64,000 nt of DNA from Odontocerum albicorne (GCA_949825065.1 CATKWJ010000009.1:1-64000); one strand, 5' to 3'. Shown: positions 43,500 through 55,612, numbered from the stretch's first letter. Notes: a model not told the origin generated them from the letters alone. Numbers and translations are program-made.

Positions 43500-43880
43500 C
43501 ACGAAATTCGTCCTGGAGCGAACTACGACCACGATTGAATTCGGAAAATCAGCGAAACACAGTGGCACAGCCCGGGATGGTGCTTCATCACCAAAAGTCG
43601 AAGCGAGTTGATCGGTACACTGTTGTTGAGTTAGTTCACGTCGAAAATCGTAAACAATCATCGCACGAAAATGTTAACGATTTAATTCCATTTTTGGCAG
43701 AGACGAATTTTTCAAGTCAATGTTAACAACACAAATAGCACTCGTATGACAAAACTTTCTAAGCTCGTATACCATAAAAAACGTCAAACTTTACGATGCT
43801 GATGTCAGATTTGACGTATCTACACTGGTGTTGCCATATCTCAAAACTTAAGTAGCAACCCTCGTATTCATTTTCAAATC
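43500..43880 (-). pseudogene. mariner transposase remnant, R' copy
   Basis: The minus strand reads MIVYDFRRELTQQQCTDQLA and GDEAPSRA as in the R copy. The part with the second HTH is missing, so homology to R begins within this element. The end GGTGTTGCCATATC is kept near 43830. Confidence 0.65.
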
Positions 43881-44071
43881 TTTAAATAGACATCTCTCAT
43901 ATAGCCTTCTAATCTCATCTCTTAAATCACCTTTTCAGCAAGCAACGCCATGCCATCAGCGTACAGAAGTCCACATACATTTATTTCACTCATGCTTAAA
44001 CCTTTCCCTTAAACTTTTAAATCATGCACATATGAATCTATATAGTATATAATGTTAGTAGTTGCCTGAAA

Positions 44072-44263
44072 ATGTTGAGATTTAATCTCAGAATATCTTT
44101 ACCATTTAAGGGAACACAGACGATTAAGTTTCTTTACATCGCCTTGGTGAGAAGTAAATTAGAATACAATTCTAGTGTATGGACGCCCCATTATACAGTC
44201 CATTCCGGTGCACCGGAGAGAGTCCAACATTTTGCCTTTTCTTCTTTCACCATTTCATCTTGA
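44072..44263 (+). pseudogene. Jockey-like LINE fragment, R' copy
   Basis: Nearly identical to 2711-2902, with KFLYIALVRSKLEYNSSVWT. It ends 34 bp before the MITE insertion. Confidence 0.5.
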
Positions 44264-44296
44264 TATAGATAAGTAATTCCTAAATGATAGCTCTAA

Positions 44297-44537
44297 CCCT
44301 GAGAGCGCTACGAGAAAAAAATATAATTGTCTATCTAGTGCTGAGATATATTTACGATTCGGACGTTCGTGATAAATATTTATTTTAAACAACAAAAAAA
44401 CAAAAAACATACATTTTTACAACATAAATATATTTTAGAATATGTACCCTTGTATTCTAAATTAATGATATTCATTTAGAATACAAGGGTAGAACAAATT
44501 TCTTCCACTGCTATAGCAGTGCGCCGATCTCTCAGGG
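44297..44537. mobile_element. 241-bp MITE of the 4.8-kb piggyBac family
   Basis: Both ends match those of the element at 31056-35886: CCCTGAGAGCGCTACGAG on the left and, inverted, CCCTGAGAGATCGGCGCAC on the right. The flanks are CTAA (mutated TTAA) and TTAA. The block R homologue has a single TTAA at 2932-2935. The interior joins the two ends through a 17-bp-arm hairpin around 44453-44491 (ACCCTTGTATTCTAAAT and its complement). No protein is encoded. Confidence 0.85.
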
Positions 44538-45242
44538 TTAATGAGCCAAAAGTCATAACGGCACACTATATAAACACAAAGTTAGCTTAAAGACATTGAA
44601 TCTACTGCTAAGTTATGATTGGTTCTTATGGAGTTGACTATTTCTGATTCGGAAGTATCGCTGGAGTTGAATATTGATAATTAGTAATGTTTTATAAAAT
44701 CGCATTGAAAACAGGTGCTGCAATGCCTTCGATATATCGTCTACGGTTTAAGTCAACTCAACATGAAAACTCCAAAAAAAAACTGATGGTTTATACTTTT
44801 TTGTGACAAATCTCTATTGTACTGATATAAAATGATCGCTACCTCAGCAGATTAACTGTCAAAATTAGCTAAAGCAAAAATATGACTGTGAAAACACAAA
44901 ATGTCATTCTATCAAATAGTTAACACTGATAATAATGAAACTGCACGAAAAAATAACTAAATTATAAACATAAATAACTCAGATATACACAAAAAAAAAA
45001 CTAATATTTAGATATAAAACACTCACACGCTTGATGCCTTATTTTAATCAACGATGTTTCTCAAGAGCATTCTTTTGAAGATTCTTCTGAAAAACTATCT
45101 TAAAAAATGGGCAACACAAGTGATGAACTGGAACCAGAGCCAGATTTACTGAGAAACTGTACGCGAATTGCTTTTAAAGCGTGCCGTGACGTGTTTGACA
45201 GTTTAATTCCATAGAAGCAAAAGGTTTCCCTTTTTCTTCTCT

Positions 45243-45302
45243 CTCTTTGAATAATGGCTGTGAACTTCTATATATGAAGGAGTATACGCCAGTGTCAAGT
45301 CC
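45243..45302 (+). repeat. dispersed short hairpin motif, R' copy
   Basis: Counterpart of 3637-3697, with ACTTCT/AGGAGT arms and the same CT-rich leader. Confidence 0.55.
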
Positions 45303-46129
45303 TTCTTGTCATGAGTAAAATAAATGAATAAAATATATATGGTGGAGATCGTTGAACACGAAAATGCTTTACATGAAATTATATTCTGTTCTTGACAAAA
45401 TGCTTCGTAATTTTGTACATTTTTTTAACACGAAACAAAAAACGTTTAACCTGAAAATATTTCGACACATTTCAGTTTGTCGCCAGACAAAACATTTCAT
45501 TTTTCAGTTACAGTGTATTCTCGAATTGAGTGACACGTCTTAAGAGGTGAATTTTTTTTATATGTAAGATTGATCTCCCTTAACAGTGCGACAGAGTAAA
45601 AAATGAGTGAGTTAACAAAGCATTATTTAGCTTAAAGTGAAAATGGAGTTGCTGAAAGCGGTAGATGTAGCGGGCTTTCTTCGATAACAGGCTTTTGTTA
45701 AAAGTTTGGAATCGTCAATTTGACATTTTCCAACAATCATAAAGAATAGAGACCAACTTACCGAAACGTTTGAGCGCAATATGTTTGTAAAAAAATATGA
45801 TTATTTTACAAAAAACAATTATCATTATTTTTACATTTGTTTATATTGTGTGTGCTTTTATGTAATGAAGTTATTAAACATGTTAAGTGCTAACAAACCA
45901 TCTGCCCCCTGGTGTTGTGTTATAAACTCATAAAATGTTAACGTGTAAACTTTCTAACTTAACTCGATTAAGTATCACATCAAAAATACTGATGATAAAA
46001 TATTTTTGTCCCTATGATTTCGTGCTCAACGATTTCCACTGTATTTATCGTGAGGTTTCAAGCCCAAATTGGTTACTAATATTTTTCTCTTTCCGACATA
46101 TTTCAATTTAAAAGTTTTAACTAATCAGC

Positions 46130-46726
46130 ATTGAAGAGAAAAAGAGTTATAAATATAACTGAAGTCATCGGTATCATTATACCCTCAACACGAGGTCTAA
46201 AAAATGGCATTCGAGAGAAGTAGCACAATGCGTCGTTCCAACTGGATTAATCCTTGTTTGTTTTAAAAGGATACTTACAATAATTAACACTCGGGATAGT
46301 AAGAAAGCATGTTTGGCAGTTTTTTTGGACCTTTCAAATATTGCTTTTGATACAGTGTCTCACCGAATATTACTTACCAGATTGATGGAGGTGGGCATAT
46401 GTGGGCGCTCTTCTAGTAGGTTCTCTTCATACTTATCTGATAGAACTCAGAGAGTCAAATTGGGTGATAGTGTATTTGGTGAGCCTCTTTTTGTGAGATT
46501 CGGAGTACCCCAAGGTAGTGTTCTGGGACCTATATTGTTCTTGATATATGTTAATCAGTTCTGTAATCTTTTTATCAGGGGTAAGATTGGTATTTTTGCG
46601 GACAACACGGTTCTGTTCGAGGGCCGAACATGAGATGATGTATTTTCAAAGGCAAATTAAGAATTACCTGTAGTTAAAGAATGGATTGCCTCAAATTTAT
46701 TAACTCTAAATTCCCAAAAAACGAAA
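46130..46726 (+). pseudogene. Jockey-like LINE reverse transcriptase remnant, R' copy
   Basis: It reads AVFLDLSNIAFDTVSHRILL and FGVPQGSVLGPILFLIYVN, with the catalytic motif again FADN. A stretch at about 46170-46285 has no counterpart in R. The element is split at 46727 by a mariner and continues from 47652. Confidence 0.75.
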
Positions 46727-46728
46727 TA

Positions 46729-47649
46729 CTAGGTAAGTCCAGAAAGTAAGTGTGCTGAATTTTTGTAAGTTACAATTTTTTTTATTTAAACAAAAAAATT
46801 ACGTGGTTACCGTAGTACATATGTAAGCTATTTTTCGACATAGTCGCCATTCCTCTCAATGCAGGTGGTGAAGCGGGGTATCAACTTTTTGATGCCTCTC
46901 TCGAAGTAGTTTCCCGCCAACCCCTCCATCCACTTCTCCACCTCCTCCTTTACCACCTCGTCGGTTGAAAACCTTTTTCCACCCATGTGCAGCTTCAGGG
47001 AGGTAAAGAGATAGTAATCTGAAGGTGCTAGGTCAGGGGAATGCGCGGGATGGTTCAACCATCCCATTTAAACGAGGCGAGCAGTTCCTTCGTGGCGTTG
47101 GGCGTGTGTGGTCTGGCATTGTCGTGCAGCAGGCAGACTTCCTTTGTCAGCATGCCTCTCCTCTTGTTCTGAATCGCCCTCCGCAATTTTTTTAGGGTCT
47201 CACAGTATCTTGCAGAGTTGATGGTCTCACCTTGAGGCATATATTCAATTAAAAGTATGCCTTGACAGTCCCAAAACAATTTCGTCAGTCACAATTGAAG
47301 GTCTTCCGCTCCTCTGATCATCATGCACAGACGTACGACCGTTTTTAAACTCGCGACACCATTTGTACACACTCGTACGATTCATAGCTCATAATAAACC
47401 TCAACCGGAGGTTTTCTCTTCCAAACGAAATAACGGATGACGCCCCGTATTTCGCACTTGGCGGGAGATTGGATTTACATTTTTCACGAAACGTGTTGTC
47501 GCGTCGACACTTCTCAACATACTGACCTCGAACCGGTCTCGTTGCGAAGGGGAAGGGTCAGGCTACACGGAAGTGTAGTCAACATGTCGAAAAATAAAAT
47601 CCATCCGGTCGTGAGAGCCTCAGTACATTTACTTTCTGGATACGCCTCG
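46729..47649 (-). mobile_element. internally deleted mariner inserted in the LINE, R' only
   Basis: The flanks are TA (46727-46728, 47650-47651), and R has the uninterrupted site at about 4998. The termini are CTAGGTAAGTCCAGAAAGTA and the related inverted CGAGGCGTATCCAGAAAGTA. On the minus strand the catalytic half is readable: FWDCQGILLIEYMPQGETIN (first Asp), LLHDNARPHTPNA (second), then after a frame overlap HPAHSPDLAPSDYYLF (third, DD34D spacing). The N-terminal HTH is only partly kept (about 47400-47280) and an internal deletion joins it to the core. The element is 921 bp. It is not autonomous. Confidence 0.87.
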
Positions 47650-47651
47650 TA

Positions 47652-48770
47652 CATCACATTTAGTACCTCTACAAGAACTCAAGCACCTACAAATAAATAC
47701 ATAACACTGCACACTTGTTCACCCTTGGCTGACTGTAGTTGTGTTTCTTTGGAAAGGGTTGATAGTTTTAAGTATGTTAAAGTTTTTATTGATCAGTTGG
47801 TTGCTGGGAGGTCCATATTAACGCTTTGAGCACAAAAATCAGAAAACTAGGATACATATTCCGTATGATTCGAAATGTGTGCAGTGAAAATATTCTTAAT
47901 AGTATATATCATACTTCGCATTATGTCAGTCGGCACTTTCTTACGGTATATCAGTTTGGGGGGGATGCACCTTAACACAAAAACGCATTTGCAAGTTTCC
48001 CAAAAATTGTTTATAAAAATGATTAATAAACTTCTTGCCCGGTATCCCATAGCGGAGCTTTTCAGGGTGTATCGGGTCCTGAACATAGCCAATTTACATC
48101 TCAAATGCATTATCATTGAGAGGAAGGGAAGATGCAGACTCAGCAGAGACACATGACACGCATGGCAACTGATCAAATGTTCACCATCCCTAGAGTTAAA
48201 ACATATTTTGCCCAAATGCCTATTTAGCTCCCATAACATACAATGGGGTGCCGAATTCAAGAAAGGCAAAGGGAGGAAAATAGTTTAGGCAGTCGATCGG
48301 AGCGTGGTTGCTATTGCGACAGGAGTTTGAATACTTGGGCTTGCAAGAGGAATGACTTGTAGCAAAGGTTTGTGTGAACTCTTGAGTGTAGTATTTCTTG
48401 TTATTTTTTATGATTATATGCAGTATATTGTGGGATGAACATTTTGATCTGTCTGGAGTGATGAAGTGTGAGGAGTTTGATTTCGCGTGATGTATACATA
48501 TGTAATTGAGTGTCACTCTGTTTTTGTCAGTTTGATGAGAATGTGCAACGGGGTTTTATATAATCCAAAAATCGAAAAGTATCGATTTATTTTTTCACGC
48601 TATATGTCCTCAGTGAGATACAGGCAAAAGCCTAGTTTACTGGGGATACGACAAATGAAAGGCAACAAACCCAGATCCATTAAAATTGTGTGTCCAAATT
48701 AAATTACCTGTTGTTTTTTCACAAATGACGTACATTTCTTGTCGTGTGTAAAATAAATAAATAAATTATT
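47652..48770 (+). pseudogene. Jockey-like LINE C-terminus and 3' end, R' copy
   Basis: It continues the LINE past the mariner: VDSFKYVKVFIDQLVAG, then HLQVSQKLFIKMINKLLARY and RVYRVLNIANLHLK. Unlike R, there is no hAT or piggyBac insertion after VFID, so the original junction is seen here. The tail with AAATAAATAAATAAATT is at about 48750-48766. Confidence 0.65.
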
Positions 48771-49745
48771 GAAAATATTTGTCTGTTTATCAATAGTGAA
48801 ACTGGAGTTATATTTTTATCAGTATTCTACGAGTATGTCTAATAATTTTTGCAATTGATAGATTCAATGAATCTCCAATCAGGGTGAACTTGTTTCAGTT
48901 TATATAAACCCTGAGATTGTTTCTTAGAACACAAACAGGATTTCTTCAATGGGAAATACAAGATGTTTATATAAAACATAATTAAATACTCCTATCTTTT
49001 AATGTTCAAACCAACGTATCATATTTTTCACACACGACACGGTCTAGTACTCTAGTCGGATACTTGGATTTGCCTTGGGTGCTTGTTACTATACGAGTAT
49101 GACGTAATTTATGGGTTCGTAGCAGTCACTAGCAAAATATTTTTTTTTAACACGACTTTTGTTCTGACTCGCAATTTAAGCACACATTACATAAAGACGA
49201 GAATTCGAGTGTTCCACTTTTTACCGTTGGGCACCCGAACACGAGAATTGTAATGAACCACTTAGAATGTGTTAAGTCTGTATTTAATTTTGCTCCTGGA
49301 GTATCAATATATAAAAAATCCCATCGATAAATTGGTCAATGTTTGCTTTAGATCAAGAGTTCCCAAACTTTTTCCAGCTGCAGAACATTTTTACCAAAAA
49401 CTTTTAAAACCGTCGACCCCCTAATCATTTACTTTACTTACTCAAATTAACAGTACTCGATATTAAATATTTCACTAGATATCAAACTTTTCATTTTAAT
49501 CACTCGTAATTAAGGATTGAAAAGGATAAAAGGACTATGAATCATGCATTGCATTATCTTGTGCAACATTTAATATTGAAATCTGCACTGACCAAAATTA
49601 AAGCTAAACAATACGAGCGGAGTTTCTGTTTTTTTTTTTAACATTTATGAAATTAATATGTAAATTTAAAATAAGAACAAATATTGAAATCACTTTATTA
49701 AACATAAAAATGAAGAGAAAAAATCAACATATTCAGACACTATAA

Positions 49746-51240
49746 CCCTTTATAGGACAAGTTTTTATTTTTGAAATATTGAGTTTTTTGTGGAATAAAT
49801 CATTATTATGTGTATCAAATTAGCTTTATTTCTTCGAAAATGCGTTATAAAAATAGTATTTTTTTGGAAATGAGGCGGTCGCATATGAGACCTGTGCCCA
49901 TTTCAGGGGTCATGTCAGTGGCCGCTAAAGTGACCAGAATCAGAGTGTTTAGGTAATAATATCTCAGTTAAGGTTGTATTAGGAAATATAATACTTATAT
50001 GAGATATAATGGTTTATTTACTTATAATACCAATTTACATTTTTGACAATTACTCAAATGAAAAGACCCAAAACAAGTCATGCATAGTGCTATGTTACCT
50101 TGCAAATGCAACAACCCACAGTGCTACGGATATAGTAATTTTTATTGCAGCAGTATGTACATCGACAGAGTGTTGTTTTTTCTGAGTAATGCCCTACCAT
50201 GTCTGCAGAAGGATTGAGAGATGGTCGACCAGCACGTTTCCTACTGACAAAATTGCCAATCAGCTCGTTTGCCAGTTTATTTCTGAACTGGAGATGAGTT
50301 TTCGGTTTCCTTTCGGTAGATAATTTTGATGTTTTTCTGTAAATAATAAAAGAGTTGACCACAGCTGCATCCAATAAATAAGAAATTATTTTTGGACACA
50401 ATACCGTTTCTTTTTTCCCTAATTTGTTGGTTCTCTTAACTGATTTAATGTCTGCAGGACTATTCATGTTGGATCCCATAATAACAGATTTACTTCCTCT
50501 ATTCATTCATTTTGTAACCGAAATGGAACTATCAAAATCACCTGCATGCATTTCTTTATCATTTTTCAGACGATGGTTAAGAAAATGTTTTCTGTTTGCC
50601 TGAAGTGTTCAACACGCAATTAATTTTCTATCGAGTAATTCCTTTAGCAAAGTTAGTGATGTGAAAAATACAGTATCCAAGTCAAAAGAAAAATCGCCTC
50701 AGGTTCAAAACAGCACTTTCCCTCGAGCCAAATACGAGACGATGTTCTTTCTTTTCCTTGATAAATTTCCATAGAAATCATGTAACCGGTTACGGCACAA
50801 TAAACAACCCAAACCTTGAATCCTCTTTTTGTAGGCTTATTGGGCAAATACTGTTTCATCGTAGAACACCCTTTGAAGCCAATCATACTTTCGTCTATGC
50901 TAAGAAATCTACTTGGCGAAAAAGCAGCTAAAAAAGATGACGCTAACCTATCTAATAACTGTATAATCTTGTGTAGACGATCAAATCCGGGTTCGTCTCA
51001 TTTTTTCATGGTTTCATTATTATTGATATGCAAAAATTTTGGCAATTTTAAAAATCCTTTTCGAGACATCACATCGGCTATCCTCCATTAGACATTAGAC
51101 CAATATAGACGTATGGATGGCAGTTGATACAAACCCATGATTATTAATAATCCTAGAAAGGCTCTCAGTTCAGGCTCAGTAATATCTAAAGCGGTTCCTT
51201 GTTGAATTGCATATCTGTAACTTTCTTGCACAATGTTCTG
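49746..51240 (-). pseudogene. piggyBac-like transposase remnant, R' copy
   Basis: Sister of 9119-10735. It retains MIGFKGCSTMKQYLPNKP and the N-terminal pieces. It has lost about 120 bp that encode the GGVDRFDQ block with the third catalytic Asp: KIIS now runs straight into YLLDAAVV (50380). The end ATAACCCTTTATAGGACAAG is conserved. Confidence 0.7.
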
Positions 51241-51244
51241 AAGT

Positions 51245-51348
51245 ACATTTGTCTATCGTGGCGTAGGGGGCCACATTGCACAACTCCATAAGCCAGGCAA
51301 CTAGCTCATTCACCGTAGCTCTCTGCGGTTGTCCGATTCGTGATCCAA
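51245..51348 (-). pseudogene. BEL/Pao gag fragment fused to Tigger
   Basis: Corresponds to 10738-10841 of the gag remnant. It ends at GATCCAA, where the sequence switches to the Tigger copy. ATCCAA is present at both parental positions, so the join has 6 bp of microhomology. Confidence 0.7.
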
Positions 51349-53335
51349 TATTTCGACTAATTCTTCTTCGTTCAATGTACGATCCTCCAATATTTCTTCG
51401 ATATCTCGAATATCAAAATCATCAAATCCTTCTCCACCAATACCACGACAAATGTTAATTGTCTTTTGGTATTCATCTTCTATTGGTGGTACAAAATTTT
51501 CTCCAGGGACTACTTCTGGCCACAGCTTTTTCCAGCAAGTATTTAAAGTGGATTGTTTTATTTCTTTAACAGATGCAGAAATCATATAGACACAATTTCG
51601 AATAGAATTTTGTTTCCAAGTTTGTATAACTGTTATATTCTCATCTTGATCAATATCAGCTAATATTTTTTCAAATGTTCGACTTATATAATACGCTTTA
51701 AATGTTGAAATTATTCCTCAGTCCAAGGGCTGTATTATAGAGGTAGTGTTTGGTGGTAAAAAATAATATTTCAACATTTGGATGTTTTAAATCCAGCGGA
51801 TGTCCCGGTGCATTGTCCAGTATCAATAATATTTTAAAATCAAGATTCTTTTACCTCATATAAGTTTCTGCATCAGGTATTAAACATTTGTGAAACCAAT
51901 CTTTAAAAATAATAACTGTGGTCCGAGCCTTTTTATTTGCTCTCCGATAAATTCCTTTTGTCATATCCTTTCAGTGCTCGGGGGTTTAAAGACCGATTAA
52001 TAAATGAAGGCTTCATTATTAAATCTCCGGAAGAATTAGAACATAAGAGAAAAGATATTATTTCTTTCGCCACCTTGAATCCCTTCGCATGTTTTTCGCT
52101 TTTTGATATGTAGGTTCGATGGGGCATCTTTTTTCCAGTACAACCCCGTTTCCTCCGCATTGAATATCTGGTCTGGTGTGCAGCCCTTATTTTTTATAAT
52201 TTCGGCGAATTCTGAAGTAAATTTTTTGGCAGATTCTATGTCAGAAATTTTTTCCTCGAATTTTTATACTATGTAGTGAGAATCGCTTCTTAAAATTTTC
52301 AAACCATCCTCTACTAGCAGCAAAATCGTGAGATGGTTGTTGATCTTCAGATGACGATTGTTCAGTTCTTTTTAAATTATCATAAATTTTTGGTGCTCTC
52401 TTTTGAATAATGTTTCTGTCTATAGGTATGCTTTTGTCATTGCAGTCTTCTATCCATATCATAAGAGCCCTTTCCATCTTTTCTATTATTACTGAGCGTG
52501 CACGCGCAGTAATTTCCTTACTGATAGACGATCCTGAAACTGTGGATCTAATCTTGTTTACATTTTTTTATCGTCCTAATTGTTGCTTCATTTAAATTCA
52601 AAGTTTTAGCAATAGACGATGGTCTTTCCCCTTTTTTGAGACAATCTTGGATATTGACTTTTTCTGCAATTGAAATGGACTTTCTCTTTCTTATTTTATC
52701 CGTAACTTTCGACATTTGGGGCTTTAATATTATTTTATCTATAAATATAATGATTAAAAAAATACGATTAAATGTATGAAAATATGAATTAGCAAAAAAC
52801 TATAATATAATGTACATATATTGAACCCTTTGCGCTCCATATTATTTTACAGTCAAAATGGGCATACGAGAAGATTCACTTGTCACTTTCACTAAATGCG
52901 CTAGATATTTTATTATTTGATTTCGAGTACATAATTTTAAATACATATTAATTCTAGTAACCGAGAATCACGTGAGTAAAGTGGAATATACTCGGGAATG
53001 TACGTCATGCCTCTGGACCGCTAAGGGATTTTTGTACATAATTAATATTACGTAATATGAACTTACAAACAATAAGTCAAAAAAATCTACGGATTACGAA
53101 GAAATATGCACTGCACCATTGAACGCCCGAGCGCAACTAAATTGACAAGTTCCGACATGTCCAGTATGACTAATCATGGCCCTCAGATTGTGCCATGACT
53201 AATCCTGGCGCGATCTATGGGTGTACCAAATTAAACATGCTCATAAATTAAAATTTTTGAAACCGTGCTATACAAAAATATGCCACAATTCATCAACCGT
53301 GTTATATCGAACCCGTGTTATATGAGGCCCAAGTG
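51349..53335 (-). pseudogene. Tigger/pogo transposase remnant with N-terminus and right terminus
   Basis: This copy keeps what A and B lost. The start codon is at 52715, and an N-terminal psq-type HTH follows (MSKVTDKIRKRKSISIAEKV; GERPSSIAKTLNLNEATIRT). It shifts frame by one base in a run of seven A at about 52563-52569, then enters the CENP-B HTH and DDE core. The shared LYWK frameshift and the stop before KNLDFKILL are present. The C-terminal part is missing because of the fusion at 51343-51349. The right end is ACGGGCCTC-type: CCGTGTTATATGAGGCCCAA then GTG and TA (53336-53337). Confidence 0.82.
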
Positions 53336-53337
53336 TA

Positions 53338-53662
53338 CTTAGTTTGTAATATTGTCATTGGCCAATAAAAGCGAATTGAAATACAGAGATAGATAACCCT
53401 TGAAAGTGTCTGCTATCTAAAGTGTGCCATATATGTTACATTATCCTTTTATAACAATAAGAACAGAGTTACAATTTAACAGATGGCATAGTATTTGTTC
53501 ACAATATAAAACCATAATTAAAAACATACAACACAAAAATTCAATCATGTAATTTTACCAATTATGGAAAAAAGTGTAAAACCTCTATTGTACTGATGAA
53601 ACGCTATCCCAACAGATCAACTGCCAAAATGAACTGAAGTAAAAGTACAGTCTGTCAAAAAA
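53338..53662. other. non-coding spacer
   Basis: No gene is recognised. About 53567-53650 is a diverged copy of 42207-42290. Confidence 0.35.
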
Positions 53663-54143
53663 GAGTAGACAATTAATGAGGGCGCTGAAATCGCCTGATT
53701 GGCAATACCGTAGTTGTATATATCTGATTTGAAAAGTGGACTAACCCACAAAAAAATTGGAAAAAATATACACTAGCCGTTTTGATGAACTAACCTATAA
53801 TATAAAATATAATATACAAAGAGCAAAAATGGTATTTCACTATATTCTGTTGAATTTCTGAGTCAACAAAATAATTTTGCTTAAGGTAATTAAGGAAAGT
53901 TTGAAATAAATTTTAAAAATTGTTTTAAGTATCCTGAAAAAGCGTCGCTTTTTAAAAAATTGGATCGAGATATCAAACTCTATAGGACAATTCTAGCTTT
54001 TTTCCTTGACGCAATATCATTTCGTTTGCAACTCAAAATTCTTAATATTATATGATTTACTACAAAAAACTCAACCTTCATAGGGAACTACCAAAGTTAG
54101 GGCAAAAATACATTTTACTCGAAATGAAAAATCGAGATAAAGT

Positions 54144-54530
54144 TTATGAAATCTTTATTAAATCAAAACCAAGATAATAATATTTAATCATAATCTGAAT
54201 CCAAAAATTCGCCCCCCGAAAGACATCGACATCAACATCGAACTCGTCTTCGCTGTCGCTGCTACTATCATTTAGATTTATGACGAGGTCATCCATATTC
54301 CCATATAGTGTATTTACCTTGATCATAGTATTTTTATTCTATGTATTCTACATGTTGGCAACAATTTCTCCAATTTTCAGTGGTTATGGCACTGAATGGA
54401 AGTTCGGAGAGTTCTTTTACATTACCACCACTTTCGGTATTTTTTTTAGCGACTTTCAGTTTAGCCAAAGCCCATATAAGTACTATAGCATTTAAGTCAC
54501 AGTGGTAAGGTGGAAGTCTAACCACAATGT
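54144..54530 (-). pseudogene. Tc1/IS630-like DDE transposase C-terminal remnant
   Basis: The minus strand reads RLPPYHCDLNAIVLIWALAK, then VKELSELPFSAITTENWRNC. This is the LPPYxxxLNPIExxW block with the third acidic catalytic residue region of IS630/Tc1-type (DDE_3) transposases. A Ser/Asp-rich tail follows (NLNDSSSDSEDEFDVDVDV). The upstream half is not readable. A sequence starting ACAGTCTGTCAAAAAAGAGT at about 53659 may be an end of the element. Confidence 0.6.
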
Positions 54531-54732
54531 GACCATGTTCTCCTGTTGTAAATGTTGTTTTCTAGCAACCATAATTTTATTTAGTTCATTTAGAACAAAT
54601 CCGCACAGGTCAAAGTGCCAAAACTTAATTGAATTAGAAGAGAATTCACCATTTCTTCAATGTGTTGTGACTGAGGCTGAAAAGTGGGTTATGTACTCTA
54701 ACTGAGGTCGCCATAAACAATGGCTTTCAAAG

Positions 54733-54774
54733 GACAGGCAGCAAAGGGCAGGTAGCAAAGGGCAGGTAGCAAAG
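54733..54774 (+). repeat. three-unit 14-bp minisatellite
   Basis: Three direct copies of about GGCAGGTAGCAAAG, the first slightly different. Confidence 0.6.
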
Positions 54775-54856
54775 ACAAGAGCTGAACGGTAAAAAAGGCC
54801 CTTTTATCAGTATGGTGGGATCGCAAACGGATTATCCATTAAAATTTCCAGTGAAT

Positions 54857-55110
54857 ACTAATAATAATAATAAATATAGGTTTATTGATAGCAACATAGT
54901 ACGAACATAATAAATACATTTATATATACTTTTAGAACACATAAATTGCAGAGAATACATTAAAGGCAGAAGGTATCAAAAGGTCTGGGCTCATCTAATA
55001 ACATCCCCCCCGGCATCAAGATACACCTACCAATATAGGACGAGCCCAGCGACGGGGACAACAGATACAGTAGCACAATAACAGCTGAGAATTAACGTAA
55101 TCAATTCTGA
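54857..55110 (-). mobile_element. possible LINE 3' end with ATT repeat tail
   Basis: On the minus strand, CAATAAACC (a polyadenylation-like signal) is followed by a short (ATT)n tail at 54880-54865. This looks like a LINE 3' terminus. No coding part is recognised, so the call is tentative. Confidence 0.3.
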
Positions 55111-55149
55111 AGTTTAAATATGGCAAAAAAACTAAGAGGCCCACTATTT

Positions 55150-55440
55150 AGCTAGTATAGTAGAAGACAAATGGTTTTTAAACACGATAATGCAAGGCCT
55201 CGTACGGCAGAAAGCACAGGAGATAAACTAAAGCGATTCGGATCGAAGATAATTCCTCACCCACCATACTCACTTAACCTTGCTCCTTCTGATTATCATT
55301 TGTTCAGATCGATGAAACAATATTTGACAGATATTTGTTTTGAAAATATTGAGCTATTCAAATTCAGTCTTGAAGAGTACTTTGCATACAAAAAGTTTAA
55401 TTTTTAATTCGAATGGTATAAAAAAGTATTTAGAAAGAGA
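55150..55440 (+). pseudogene. mariner transposase C-terminal fragment
   Basis: The frame from 55171 reads FKHDNARPRTAESTGDKLKR (second Asp) and HPPYSLNLAPSDYHLFRSMK (third Asp, DD34D). It then reads about 35 more residues to a stop. The first Asp and HTH are missing. Confidence 0.75.
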
Positions 55441-55489
55441 ATTCAATTGAGGGAGATTATATTATATAACTTTATATTGTTTATATTAA

Positions 55490-55612
55490 GGCATTAACAT
55501 TGTGGAGGTTTAAAGACATTATCATTTGTTTTATCAAACACTCTTTATTCCACTTTATGTAACGGTATAACTCTACCGGTTTTAAAGTCTTCTCACCTCA
55601 TCATCAGGGGAC
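55490..55612 (-). repeat. hammerhead-like dispersed repeat, inverted copy
   Basis: Its complement reads CCCCTGATGATGAGGTGAGA, then ACCGGTAGAGTTATACCG and the same ATAAAGTGGAATAAA tail. The orientation is opposite to all other copies. Its edge AAATAAGGCTC matches the palindrome next to the copies at 19123 and 29194. Confidence 0.5.

Noticed and set aside
43276..43611. 111-residue frame upstream of R'
   Set aside because: No domain is recognisable, it contains a long Phe run from poly-T, and its end overlaps the mariner remnant on the other strand.
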